Shown piece by piece: positions 1 through 8,640 of a stretch of 32,802 bases of DNA. Every line of letters begins with the position of its first letter. The stretch's first letter is position 1. Made by a program: the position numbers and the translations under genes. Under the pieces are notes generated by a model. That model was not told where the DNA came from. It ran no database searches and was given only the letters and a program-made list of their open reading frames with translations. This DNA comes from Cyanobacteria bacterium RI_101 (GTDB lineage: Bacteria > Cyanobacteriota > Cyanobacteriia > Cyanobacteriales > Microcystaceae). Where the stretch lies: positions 1 to 32,802 of the forward strand of contig WGLZ01000043.1 of assembly GCA_016471375.1 (NCBI GenBank), in the 5' to 3' direction.

Positions 1-54
1 AAACTGTACCAGTAACAATATTTGCTGTTCTTTGGTTAACTCTTGACCGTACAT
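1..54 (-). CDS. Possible 5' end of an unknown gene running off the window
   Basis: On the minus strand an ATG at 54 opens 18 codons (MYGQELTKEQQILLLVQF) that run off the left edge without a stop. A GCAGGAA ribosome-binding-like sequence ends about 10 bases before the ATG. The peptide is too short to assign; its Gln/Leu-rich, helical look could be the start of a transposase or regulator, but that is a guess. If real, it is divergent from the DUF4160 gene at 145. It could equally be a chance open frame. Confidence 0.25.
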   Translation of the reverse strand, partial: MYGQELTKEQQILLLVQF

Positions 55-144
55 CGATAGTCGTTCCTGCTAAAAATGTTACCTCTACTTTACCATATTG
101 ATCCCTAAATTCTGTTCACCACCCATTTAGGCCCGCTATACTTT

Positions 145-366
145 ATGGATAATAAACAACATCAAAGTCCCCACATTCATGCGAAATACCAAGATAACGA
201 GGTTATCCTCGCCATTCCCAATGGCGACATTCTGGAAGGCTCCATGCCCAACTCCAAAATGAAACTACTTCAAGCCTGGGTTGAATTGCATAAAGACGAG
301 CTAATGGCAAACTGGGAACTTGCCGTGTCTGGACAACTCCCCTACAAAATTGAACCACTTAGATAA
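145..366 (+). CDS. DUF4160 protein, apparently lacking its usual N-terminus
   Basis: The 73 residues match the core of DUF4160: an SPHIHAKY segment (family pattern PPHFHxxY), then ILEGSMPNSKMKLLQAW and a Trp/Glu-rich C-terminal half ending KIEPL. The biochemical role of DUF4160 is unknown; it is often found beside DUF2442, as here, and the pair has been viewed as toxin-antitoxin-like (family knowledge, not shown here). Family members usually carry 12-17 more residues before the HxH segment. Here the in-frame codons upstream read LGPLYF, close to the expected MYF, but a TAA at 106-108 cuts the frame, so the original start looks lost or rearranged. No clear ribosome-binding site precedes 145. 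The next gene starts 3 bases after the stop, suggesting co-translation. The region is AT-richer than the rest of the window, as expected of mobile accessory DNA. Confidence 0.72.
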   Translation: MDNKQHQSPHIHAKYQDNEVILAIPNGDILEGSMPNSKMKLLQAWVELHKDELMANWELAVSGQLPYKIEPLR

Positions 367-369
367 ATT

Positions 370-621
370 ATGAATCCTAGAGTTAAAACCGTTCAAGCCT
401 TGCCAAACTATTATCTATATTTAACTTTTTCCAGTGGAGAACAGAAAATATATGATTGCTCCCATATCCTTGATTTTGGAGTCTTTCAGGAACTAAAAAA
501 TGAACAATACTTTAAACAAGTTTATGTCCTAGATGGCACAATTGCTTGGCCTAATGGACAAGATATCTGTCCAGATACTGTCTATTTAGATAGCATCTTG
601 TCACAAAAAAACATTAATTGA
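370..621 (+). CDS. DUF2442 protein, partner of the DUF4160 gene
   Basis: The 83-residue protein follows the DUF2442 pattern: an early strand 'VKTVQALPNYYLYLTF', a 'YDCSHILDFGVFQEL' segment, then 'F..VYV.DGTIAWPNGQDICPDTVY', matching the family's conserved W-P-x-G-x-D-x-x-P-D-x-x-Y end. It is a small all-beta/alpha domain of unknown function. The start lies 3 bp after the DUF4160 stop with no separate ribosome-binding site, so the two are probably translated together. The arrangement suggests a small two-component, antitoxin-like or addiction-like module, but neither toxicity nor binding can be read from sequence. Base composition is AT-rich and unlike the main chromosomal genes downstream, which suggests horizontal acquisition. 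Confidence 0.78.
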   Translation: MNPRVKTVQALPNYYLYLTFSSGEQKIYDCSHILDFGVFQELKNEQYFKQVYVLDGTIAWPNGQDICPDTVYLDSILSQKNIN

Positions 622-736
622 TCCTTTGTTTACAATTCGTGCCAGTCATTTTTCCAGACAAACAGATAAGCGCCGCTCTCTGCCATTGAAAAGTTTTTGT
701 TCTTGTACTTTCAGCGCCGTCATCACTTAACGGCGA

Positions 737-767
737 TTGTCCGGCGCCGGCGCTGTTAGTCTAGAAT
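737..767 (+). promoter_or_regulatory. Candidate promoter of the membrane/coiled-coil gene at 791
   Basis: A TTGTCC box (737-742) and a TAGAAT box (762-767) are separated by 19 bases and lie 23 bases before the ATG at 791. A GGCGCC-centred palindrome sits in the spacer. The match to the sigma-70 consensus is fair; no transcript evidence is available. Confidence 0.35.
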
Positions 768-790
768 AGAGTCGCTGGACTGAGAGCGCC

Positions 791-1252
791 ATGTTTGACC
801 TTCAGACCCTCATCGCCGTACTGGCGACCCTTCTGCTATTTTTAACCAGTGTTGTCCTGAGCTATGACAAACTCCAATTCCGAAACTACGACCTCCCCAT
901 CCCCCAATGGTTTGGCCTCTCTCTGGCAGGGATTACGTTCAGCCTGCTGGTCGCTGATCAAATCCTACGGGGGCTTGTCCGCGTTGAAGAAGAGCAACGC
1001 CGAGTTAGAGAGGAGAACTTTAGAATTGAGGAAAGAGAACGCCGAATTTCTGAGGCTCGAAGCCGAGAAAGAGAGACTGCACGAGCTGAGACTGAGCGAA
1101 TTGAGGAAAGAGAACGCCAGACTCGCCGAACTCGAATCGAAACTCGATATCGTATTGCGCTCATCGAATACCAACTCGATCCTAACCCCCTCCACCGACG
1201 ACAACTAGCCAACATTTTGGCCCTTCTCCAAGAATACCAAGACACCCTTTAA
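791..1252 (+). CDS. Small membrane protein with a long coiled coil; reading frame disturbed in the middle
   Basis: As read, 153 residues: two hydrophobic helices (about 5-25 and 40-58), then a charged Arg/Glu helix (60-125) and a C-terminal LHRRQLANILALLQEY segment. I do not recognise the family. The middle is odd. Between about 975 and 1150 the +1-shifted frame encodes a much more typical coiled coil (LKKSNAELERR, ELRKENAEFLRLEAEKERL, ELRKENARLAELESKL). Its third-position GC, estimated by eye at about two-thirds, resembles the flanking parts, whereas the nominal frame has about one-third there. Both ends make sense only in the nominal frame. The simplest model is one base gained near the five-G run 969-973 and one lost near 1150-1165; sequencing error or true dual coding are alternatives. 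A 21-bp direct repeat (1023-1043, 1098-1118), 75 bp apart, adds a 25-residue period. Confidence 0.6.
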   Translation: MFDLQTLIAVLATLLLFLTSVVLSYDKLQFRNYDLPIPQWFGLSLAGITFSLLVADQILRGLVRVEEEQRRVREENFRIEERERRISEARSRERETARAETERIEERERQTRRTRIETRYRIALIEYQLDPNPLHRRQLANILALLQEYQDTL

Positions 1253-2729
<1,477 letters not shown>

Positions 2730-2730
2730 G

Positions 2731-2766
2731 GGGCTGTCACTTTAACTCCCCTCCGTAGAACAGCCC
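2731..2766. terminator. Possible terminator between convergent gap1 and SDR genes
   Basis: GGGCTGT (2731-2737) pairs with ACAGCCC (2760-2766) over a 22-base loop, immediately after the gap1 stop. A second GGGGG/CCCCCC pairing follows (about 2776-2806). There is no strong T-run, so this is a weak intrinsic terminator at best. Confidence 0.35.
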
Positions 2767-2815
2767 TCACAGAATGGGGGGAACCGGATTTAAAGCCCCC
2801 CTGACAAAGACGAAT

Positions 2816-3556
2816 TTACCTATAGGCCTCGGCGTTGTCCTGGGGGCTAAACCCTAACAGCGCCGTTGTTTCTTCTAGGTCGAAAATTCCCCGTTGGTTG
2901 GCGCTGACGGCGAAGGCGGTCAGAAAATCCCGCTCAATGGTTAAGGCGGCCCGGACAAACCCCGTTAAATCCCGGTGACTACAAAACACCGCCCGCATGT
3001 AGTCCCCCCAGTAGCGGGCCGGGTTGTCCTCCGGCACTGTCCAGCCGATGCGGAGCGCCGCGAATTGCGCGCCCAGATGGGCGTAATGGCGCCCCAGTTC
3101 TTCCCCGAAAACTTTGGATTTTCCGTAGAGGCAGAGGGGGGTTGGGTTATCCCCCAGCCGGATTAAAGCGGAAGACGGCGCCGTTAAGGCTTCCCGAATC
3201 GCGCCCTCGTGGTAAAAGTTGGAGCTGGCGAAAACAATCTTTTTGACCCCCGCCCCGCGGGCCGCCTCAAAGACATAACTAGCGGCGCGGAAATTATTGC
3301 GATAGGTGGACGCCTCGGGGGCGTTGGGTCGGGGATCCCCCGCCAAGTGGATCAGGGCGTCGAGGCCTTGGAATTGCTCGGCCCAGGCGCCGGGTTCCCC
3401 AAAATCCGCCTGGCAAACGGCGCCGCTGATTTCCGCCCGGATCGGCGCTCGGTCAAATAACCGCAGTTCGTACTCCGGCGCTAGCCCCCGTTGCAGGGTT
3501 CGCCCCACATTTCCCCCGGCGCCGGTGATTCCGAGAATTCTAAACGCGTTGGTCAT
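2816..3556 (-). CDS. NAD-dependent SDR dehydrogenase/epimerase, uronate-dehydrogenase-like
   Basis: The 246-residue extended SDR has a GAGGNVG dinucleotide motif near the N-terminus, an ASSNFYHEG segment, the active-site YGKSK (Y-x-x-x-K) and LRIGWTVPE. Its layout follows bacterial uronate dehydrogenase (Udh): 'FASSN', 'LYGKSKVFGEEL', 'FCSHRDLTGFVRAAL' and the end 'LGFSPQDNAEAYR' each have close Udh counterparts. A role in oxidising a hexuronate or related sugar with NAD is likely; the exact substrate is not readable. The ATG overlaps the stop of the TnpB relic upstream (ATGA), and no Shine-Dalgarno is visible. The gene is convergent with gap1. The nearby transposon relic suggests that its original promoter may have been replaced. 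Confidence 0.82.
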   Translation of the reverse strand: MTNAFRILGITGAGGNVGRTLQRGLAPEYELRLFDRAPIRAEISGAVCQADFGEPGAWAEQFQGLDALIHLAGDPRPNAPEASTYRNNFRAASYVFEAARGAGVKKIVFASSNFYHEGAIREALTAPSSALIRLGDNPTPLCLYGKSKVFGEELGRHYAHLGAQFAALRIGWTVPEDNPARYWGDYMRAVFCSHRDLTGFVRAALTIERDFLTAFAVSANQRGIFDLEETTALLGFSPQDNAEAYR

Positions 3557-4095
3557 GGTGACAGACTCCCGGCGCTGGCCGCTACGGGGTACAGCGCGGG
3601 CTTCTCTTCCGCGCCGAAGCCGCCAGCTTTTTCGGCTTTGACAGAGAGAATGTTAACGAGCTGACCCCAGCCAGCGTCGGCAATGCTTTGATTGAGTCCA
3701 GACTTAGCGGTTTGTCTATTGGGAAGAAAGGTTTCACTTTCATCCCGCTTGGGCTTGATTCGTCTACACTCTCTCTTGATGTCTCGCTCAAAAGCGTTGT
3801 CAACCTGTTTAACCATGTCTTGAAGAACTTGAGAATAAACGTTTTTATACCTAGGGCGTTTCTTTTTCAGAAAAATAAGGGAGCTTGGTTGACTATAATA
3901 GTTGGGCCGCTCTTTGAGTAATGGGAGATGACAGCTTAATGGGAGCGAATTAACAGCAGACCGATTTTCTTGCCACCATTGAAATCGCTCCGCTAGCATC
4001 CGGTCATATCGCAAGCGGAACATATCCAACCGGCGCGTCATTTCGCAGAGCTGGTCAGTCATGGGCAATAGTCGGCGCTGGTAGGAGATCTTCAT
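3553..4095 (-). pseudogene. tnpB: Internally deleted TnpB relic (IS200/IS605 family)
   Basis: Residues 1 to about 108 match the N-terminal part of cyanobacterial TnpB: RLDMFRLRYDRMLAERFQWW, NRSAVNSLPLSCHLP, YYSQ, LKKKRPRYKNVYSQVLQDMV and VDNAFERDI. The protein then jumps to a C-terminal piece, AKSGLNQSIADAGWGQLVNILSVKAEKAG. Everything between is missing, including the region with the first RuvC aspartate, and the zinc finger and last RuvC residue after the second piece are also gone. At 180 residues it is under half of normal TnpB length (about 380-420), so it cannot be an active RNA-guided nuclease. The final 25 residues are unrelated and end at a TGA overlapping the next gene's ATG. No TnpA and no clear element ends are seen. 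Composition is AT-richer than its neighbours. Confidence 0.85.
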
Positions 4096-4138
4096 GGATT
4101 CCCCGAAATCTGCTATGTCGTCAGTATTGTTGGCGCTT

Positions 4139-5446
4139 TTAAAGACTCCAACTCCGGGCCAAAACCGCCGGCACCGGCAGGAGAATACAGGCTAAGAGGA
4201 TCATGGCGCCGACGCCCAATAAATCCCGGCGGTTGTCCAACTCCGTCACGTCGTTCAGCGCCGGTTGATCCCCCGCGGGCATCAACAATAAAAGGATAGC
4301 CCAGAGGAAGAAATCCCGGTGGATCAGGGCGAAAACAACCATAATAATCCGAGTCAGTTGCCCCACCATCACCGCCGCCCGTTGCCCCAACATGGCGTGG
4401 ATAATATGGCCGCCGTCCAACTGCCCAAAGGGCATCAGGTTCAGCGCCGTCACAATTAGCCCCAAATAACCGGCGATGGCCGCGGGGTGCAGATCAAGAG
4501 CCAGACCGGGTTTCAACGCTTCTCCTAGGGCAATTTTACTGGTGGCCGCTAGCAGGAGGGAAAAGCGGGGGTCGAGGTGGTCGAAGCTTAACAAACTGCT
4601 CGTTTCCGCTATCGGGGCAAGTTGGGATTGCGTCAAACCCCACCAGAGCAAAGGTAGAGCGACAACAAAGCCCCCTAGGGGCCCGGCGATGGCCACATCG
4701 AAGAGCGCTCGCCGGTGGGGCACAGGGGATTTCATTTGGATAAACGCGCCGAAGGTGCCCAGAAAGAAGGGGACGGGGGTGCCCAGAAAGAAGGGGACGG
4801 GAATGAAGTAGGGTAGGGTGGTTTTAATGCGATAGAACAGCGCCGTTAGGTAGTGGCTCCCTTCGTGGCAGGCCAAAATTAAAACGATTCCCAGACTATA
4901 GGGAAGTCCTTTAAGGAGAACCTGACTGTTCGCTTCTAAATCTTCGGGCCGGACTCCGGCCATTTCCGCCCCCACCACCGTGGTGGTAAAAAGGGTAATT
5001 AACAGGAGAGCCAGCGCCAACCAGGGACGGTTGAGGGTCTGAGTCGGCGCTTCCGCCTTCGGCTCCGCGCTGGGATTGGGCACCAGAGCGAAAAAGGGTT
5101 GCCCCTGAAAACTTTCCTGAAAAAGCACGAGGAAACGGTCGCCAAATACCCCTTCCACATTGGTTTTAATCCGCTCGTAGGCCATCTCCGGCGCCGTTTG
5201 CAATTTGCCTCGACAGAGAATAGCCTGGGGACGGTAATCCAACTGCTGGAGGTAATAGATCCCCCAGGGAAAACAGTCTCGCAGGGATTTTTCTTCCTGA
5301 GCGTTAATGGGGCGTAGTTTTGTTTCAGTCTGTTCCGGGGTCGGCGCCGCGGCGCTTTCTTCCACCGGAGTCCGAGTGAGAGGGGCGGTATTACGCTTGA
5401 TAATGTAGTAAGTGGTGAAACCCAAAAGCAGAAGAAAAAGCCACAT
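4139..5446 (-). CDS. Site-2 protease (M50), EGY-like intramembrane metalloprotease
   Basis: The 435-residue membrane protein has an N-terminal TM helix (2-16), a soluble domain (about 30-130) and a multi-helix protease core. The zinc motif HEGSH (HExxH; His194, Glu195, His198) and the second motif FGQLDGGH (Asp344) are intact, as in active M50 proteases. The layout, with a soluble N-terminal domain and 'AFIQMKSPVPHRRALFDVAIAGPLGG', matches the chloroplast/cyanobacterial EGY group, so it probably cleaves a membrane-bound substrate within the bilayer. The substrate is unknown. Just before 'FGAFIQ' the 8-residue unit PVPFFLGT occurs twice because of a perfect 24-bp tandem duplication; relatives as I recall them have one copy. 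It is divergent from the gene at 5566, with about 120 bp of shared promoter space. Confidence 0.92.
   Translation of the reverse strand: MWLFLLLLGFTTYYIIKRNTAPLTRTPVEESAAAPTPEQTETKLRPINAQEEKSLRDCFPWGIYYLQQLDYRPQAILCRGKLQTAPEMAYERIKTNVEGVFGDRFLVLFQESFQGQPFFALVPNPSAEPKAEAPTQTLNRPWLALALLLITLFTTTVVGAEMAGVRPEDLEANSQVLLKGLPYSLGIVLILACHEGSHYLTALFYRIKTTLPYFIPVPFFLGTPVPFFLGTFGAFIQMKSPVPHRRALFDVAIAGPLGGFVVALPLLWWGLTQSQLAPIAETSSLLSFDHLDPRFSLLLAATSKIALGEALKPGLALDLHPAAIAGYLGLIVTALNLMPFGQLDGGHIIHAMLGQRAAVMVGQLTRIIMVVFALIHRDFFLWAILLLLMPAGDQPALNDVTELDNRRDLLGVGAMILLACILLPVPAVLARSWSL
4754..4801. repeat. Perfect 24-bp tandem duplication inside the site-2 protease gene
   Basis: Bases 4754-4777 and 4778-4801 are identical and adjacent. 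The repeat is in frame and adds one extra PVPFFLGT to the membrane domain. Complete identity suggests a recent slippage event. Confidence 0.95.
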
Positions 5447-5565
5447 TGTAAATCGGCGCGGGAATAGGGATGATGGGACAAGCGCAGGGAAACCGCTCTA
5501 GAAACTCCCGATAGTCATCCAGTTTAACGAACCTCGTCCCCTTGTTGCCGTCCTTGTCCCCGCCC

Positions 5566-6213
5566 ATGCTCCCCGCCAAGCCGCCCCGTTTAATTTTGCC
5601 GGGTCTCTACCGTTTTCCCCCCAACCGGGACACCCTGGGGGGAACCGCCTATTTTTGTCTCCACCCCCAGGGGAATCTTTTAATCGACGCGCCGCCCCAA
5701 ACCCCGGAAACCGAGAGCCTACTGCTAGACCAGGGGGGCGTTCGCTACTTAGTCTTAACCCAACGGGACGGCGCCGGCCCCGCCCTCGGCGCTTGGCAGA
5801 AGCGTTTTAACTTCGAGATCGTCGTTCAAGAACAGGAGGCTTATTTATTGCCCCAGTTGCGGCGCGTAACTTTTGCAGACCAATTAACCCTAGCGCCGGA
5901 ATTAACCCTCCTCTGGACGCCCGGCTATTCCCCCGGCGCCCTTTGTTTATACGACCGCCGTCAGGGGGGGGTTTTATTCACCGGCCGCCATCTGACGCCC
6001 GACGCCCAGGGACAGCCCCAACCCCTCCGCTCCGCGAAAACTTTCCATTGGCGCCGGCAACTCAAAAGCGTCGCTAAATTACAGGCTTATTTTGCCCAGG
6101 AAAGCCTCGCCTACCTTTGTCCCGGCGCCTACACCGGCTTTTTGCGGGGTCGGGATTATATTAGTCCGGCTCTTCCGGCCCTGCGGGCAATAGCGACGGC
6201 GGGGAACTTTTAA
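5566..6213 (+). CDS. Metallo-beta-lactamase-fold protein with degenerate metal site
   Basis: The 215-residue protein has the beta-strand rhythm of the MBL fold: GTAYF, 'NLLIDAPP' (family: LIDtG), 'YLVLTQRDGAG' (65-71), 'TPGYSPGALCLY' (118-129) and 'GVLFTGRHL' (136-143). In active members these positions hold THxHxDH, TPGHxPG and FTGDxL. Here the first cluster has no histidines, the second has Tyr for His and the third has Arg for Asp. Metal binding and hydrolysis therefore look lost, and it may be a binding or structural relative. I chose the ATG at 5566 over an upstream in-frame TTG (5542) because the family alignment begins there. Its last 53 bp overlap the 3' end of the convergent gene at 6161. 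Confidence 0.75.
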   Translation: MLPAKPPRLILPGLYRFPPNRDTLGGTAYFCLHPQGNLLIDAPPQTPETESLLLDQGGVRYLVLTQRDGAGPALGAWQKRFNFEIVVQEQEAYLLPQLRRVTFADQLTLAPELTLLWTPGYSPGALCLYDRRQGGVLFTGRHLTPDAQGQPQPLRSAKTFHWRRQLKSVAKLQAYFAQESLAYLCPGAYTGFLRGRDYISPALPALRAIATAGNF

Positions 6214-6928
6214 CGCTCACTTGCTCTAGCGAGAGCAGGGGAATCGGTTTACTGTGGTCGTCCCAGGCGAGGGCGACTTTCAGATTTTGAATCAGGGTTA
6301 TCCAGCGGGGATGTTGAAGATCCTGATTTAAAAAGATTTCGATGGCCTCCAGCAATTGTTGAAGGGTGGCCGAGCTTGACTGGGTCGGCAGTTGGGCTAA
6401 TCTAATCTGAACCCGAAATAAAACGACGGATTGCCAGCGCCGATGGGCCACTTCCAGGGCGTGCAAAACCTCAAAGCATTGATTAACCTGCAACTCGTCT
6501 TTCCCCGGCAAGGTGGAGCGGAGCGCTTCGTTAATGGCGTCGGCGAGCTTTTGTTTAATCTGATTCATCACCGTGTAATGAAAGACTTCCTCGTCTAGAC
6601 GCATCCGTAGGTAGTCGAGGCTCAAATGGCGAGCGCCGAGCAAATCCGGGTCGGTTTCCCGTTGCCGTAGAGTCGGAAGGGCGGTTTGTAGCTCTTCTTC
6701 AAGGGTTTGGGCCCGACGCTGGCTCCGCCGTAGAGAGCGCCGGGTTTGGAGAAGACGCCACTGGCTCCAGAGGACAAACGCTAGCAAAAGGCCGCTCAGC
6801 CCGAAGCTCATCTCTAACCAAGGGGGGGAAGGGGCTTCCTTCGGGGACGGCGCTAGGGTGGACTCTGAGGAAAAACTGGCCAGAACGGGGCTAGAGTGAA
6901 AGACGCGGGAGAACAGAAGGGTACTCAT
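6161..6928 (-). CDS. Conserved hypothetical protein: one TM helix, coiled coil and helical domain
   Basis: About 255 residues from the ATG at 6928; an upstream TTG at 6934 is less likely. It has a Ser/Pro-rich N-terminus (possibly a signal-like segment), a clear TM helix (FGLSGLLLAFVLWSQW, about 42-58), then a basic/acidic coiled coil (RRSLRRSQRRAQTLEEELQ). A helical domain with 'LDYLRMRLDEEVFHYTVMNQIKQKL' follows. I recall this type of sequence from other cyanobacterial genomes, but know no function and can name no domain. The C-terminal codons overlap the 3' end of the MBL-fold gene on the opposite strand by 53 bp. Topology suggests an inner-membrane anchor with a cytoplasmic helical domain. 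Confidence 0.75.
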   Translation of the reverse strand: MSTLLFSRVFHSSPVLASFSSESTLAPSPKEAPSPPWLEMSFGLSGLLLAFVLWSQWRLLQTRRSLRRSQRRAQTLEEELQTALPTLRQRETDPDLLGARHLSLDYLRMRLDEEVFHYTVMNQIKQKLADAINEALRSTLPGKDELQVNQCFEVLHALEVAHRRWQSVVLFRVQIRLAQLPTQSSSATLQQLLEAIEIFLNQDLQHPRWITLIQNLKVALAWDDHSKPIPLLSLEQVSVKSSPPSLLPAGPEEPD

Positions 6929-7190
6929 CAGCAAGCGCTACGCTAGATGAAAAATATTAATTTTCGGGTTATTCCCGCCGCTAGGGTTTCTTCGCTCCCT
7001 AGACCGGGTTTCTCCCCAGAGGCTTGGGCCGGGGAAGTGGAGAGGAGGGCCGCCGCCCCCTTGGTTATCGGGCGTCGCCCCACATTATACGGCCATCAAT
7101 CCTCTATCTTGAGGGGTTGGGCAATTCCGGCGCCGACGGCGGGATCGGTTCTGAGATAATACAAGAAAAACTCTTCCCGGATTGACCGCC

Positions 7191-8555
7191 ATGACTCTCC
7201 TTTCCCGCAATCCCTACACCGGCGCCGTCATCGGCGCCTTTGACGCCCATACCCCGGCGCAAGTGGACGCGAAGCTAGCCGAGGCGGAAACGTGTTTTCA
7301 GGAGTGGCGACGGCTGAGTTTTCAGGAACGGGGCGACCTGTTTAACCGAGCGGCGGCTATTTTGGAAAACCAGGCGCCCCGTTGGGCGGAATTGATGACC
7401 CTAGAGATGGGTAAGCCTTACAGTCAGGCGTTGGCGGAGGCGAAAAAATGCGCCTGGGTCTGTCGTTTTTACGCCGAACAGGCGGCGGTCTTTCTGGCTG
7501 ATGAACCAGCGGAGACGGACGCCCAAAAAAGCTGGATTCGCTACCAACCCCTGGGCGCCGTTTTAGCGGTGATGCCTTGGAATTTTCCCTTTTGGCAGGT
7601 GTTTCGCTTCGCCGCTCCGGCGCTGATGGCGGGGAATGTGGGCCTGCTCAAACACGCGTCCAATGTGCCCCAATGCGCCCTGGCGCTGGAAACGATTTTC
7701 CGGGAAGCGGGCTTTCCCCAGGGAGCCTTTCAAACCCTGCTGATTTCCGGCGCCGAAGCCAGCGCCTTAATGGCGGATCCCCGGATTCAGGCCGCGGCCT
7801 TAACCGGAAGCGAAGCCGCGGGCGCCAGTTTAGCCCGGGCGGCCGGCGCCGAAATTAAAAAAGTGGTGCTAGAGCTAGGCGGCTCCGACCCTTTCATTGT
7901 TCTCGCCAGCGCCGATTTAGAGCGGGCTTTGGAAACGGCTCTGCCGGCCCGAACGCAAAATAACGGGCAATCCTGCATCGCCGCCAAGCGCTTTATCGCG
8001 GTTGAGTCCCTAGCGGATCAATTTTTCGAGCGCCTGTCCCAGGCCTTCGCCAACCTGAAAATGGGGGATCCCCGCCTAGAGGACACGGAGATTGGCCCCC
8101 TAGCGACGGAAGCGATCCGAGACGAACTCCACCAGCAAGTGCAAATCACCCTCGACTCCGGGGCTAAATTATTAACCGGCGGCGCTCCCCTTCCCGGCGC
8201 CGGTTATTTCTATCCCCCCACTCTAATCACTGACATTCCCCCGACGGCGCCGACCTACCGGCAGGAGTTTTTCGGCCCCGTGGCCCTCGGTTTTCGGGTT
8301 CCCGACTTAAATTCGGCCATCGCTTTAGCCAACGACGTGCCCTTCGGCCTCGGCGCCTGCGCCTGGACTCAAGATCCCCATGAGCAAGAAGTTTGTATTA
8401 ACGAACTCCAAGCCGGGGCGGTCTTTATCAACAGTATGGTCAAATCCGACCCCCGTTTACCCTTCGGCGGCGTCAAGCGCTCCGGCATTGGGCGGGAGTT
8501 GGGACGGTTGGGCATTTTGGAGTTTGTCAACGCCAAAACCGTCTGGGTCGCTTAA
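7191..8555 (+). CDS. gabD: Succinate-semialdehyde dehydrogenase (NAD(P)), ALDH family
   Basis: The 454-residue soluble ALDH has PWNFPFWQVFRFAAPALMAGN (up to N), LTGSEAAG, VLELGGSDPFIV with Glu228, NNGQSCIAAKRF with catalytic Cys262, EEFFGPV-like QEFFGPV and LPFGGVKRSGIGRE. This pattern and the length match bacterial/cyanobacterial SSADH, which converts succinic semialdehyde to succinate. In cyanobacteria it works after 2-oxoglutarate decarboxylase, or in the GABA shunt, to close the TCA cycle. No decarboxylase is nearby. The ATG at 7191 is preferred to the TTG at 7182 because the family starts here. A GAGATAAT -10-like sequence lies about 35 bp upstream. Another semialdehyde would be the main alternative substrate. 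Confidence 0.9.
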   Translation: MTLLSRNPYTGAVIGAFDAHTPAQVDAKLAEAETCFQEWRRLSFQERGDLFNRAAAILENQAPRWAELMTLEMGKPYSQALAEAKKCAWVCRFYAEQAAVFLADEPAETDAQKSWIRYQPLGAVLAVMPWNFPFWQVFRFAAPALMAGNVGLLKHASNVPQCALALETIFREAGFPQGAFQTLLISGAEASALMADPRIQAAALTGSEAAGASLARAAGAEIKKVVLELGGSDPFIVLASADLERALETALPARTQNNGQSCIAAKRFIAVESLADQFFERLSQAFANLKMGDPRLEDTEIGPLATEAIRDELHQQVQITLDSGAKLLTGGAPLPGAGYFYPPTLITDIPPTAPTYRQEFFGPVALGFRVPDLNSAIALANDVPFGLGACAWTQDPHEQEVCINELQAGAVFINSMVKSDPRLPFGGVKRSGIGRELGRLGILEFVNAKTVWVA

Positions 8556-8640
8556 CCCCAGCCGGGGGGATTGGGCCAACCCAGGATGATCTATAGTTAG
8601 ATCTGCTAGATTCGCAAACTCGATCGGGGGAAAATTGGGC

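Noticed and set aside
864-1208. Separate gene in the shifted frame over the coiled-coil gene
   Set aside because: Its first 40 codons and its tail (Ser/Thr/Asn/Pro-rich) look random; only its middle looks coding, so it is better explained by frame changes in one gene.
6947-7159. 70-codon open frame upstream of the SSADH gene
   Set aside because: Pro/Arg/Ala-rich chance frame in GC-rich DNA, overlapping the likely promoter region.
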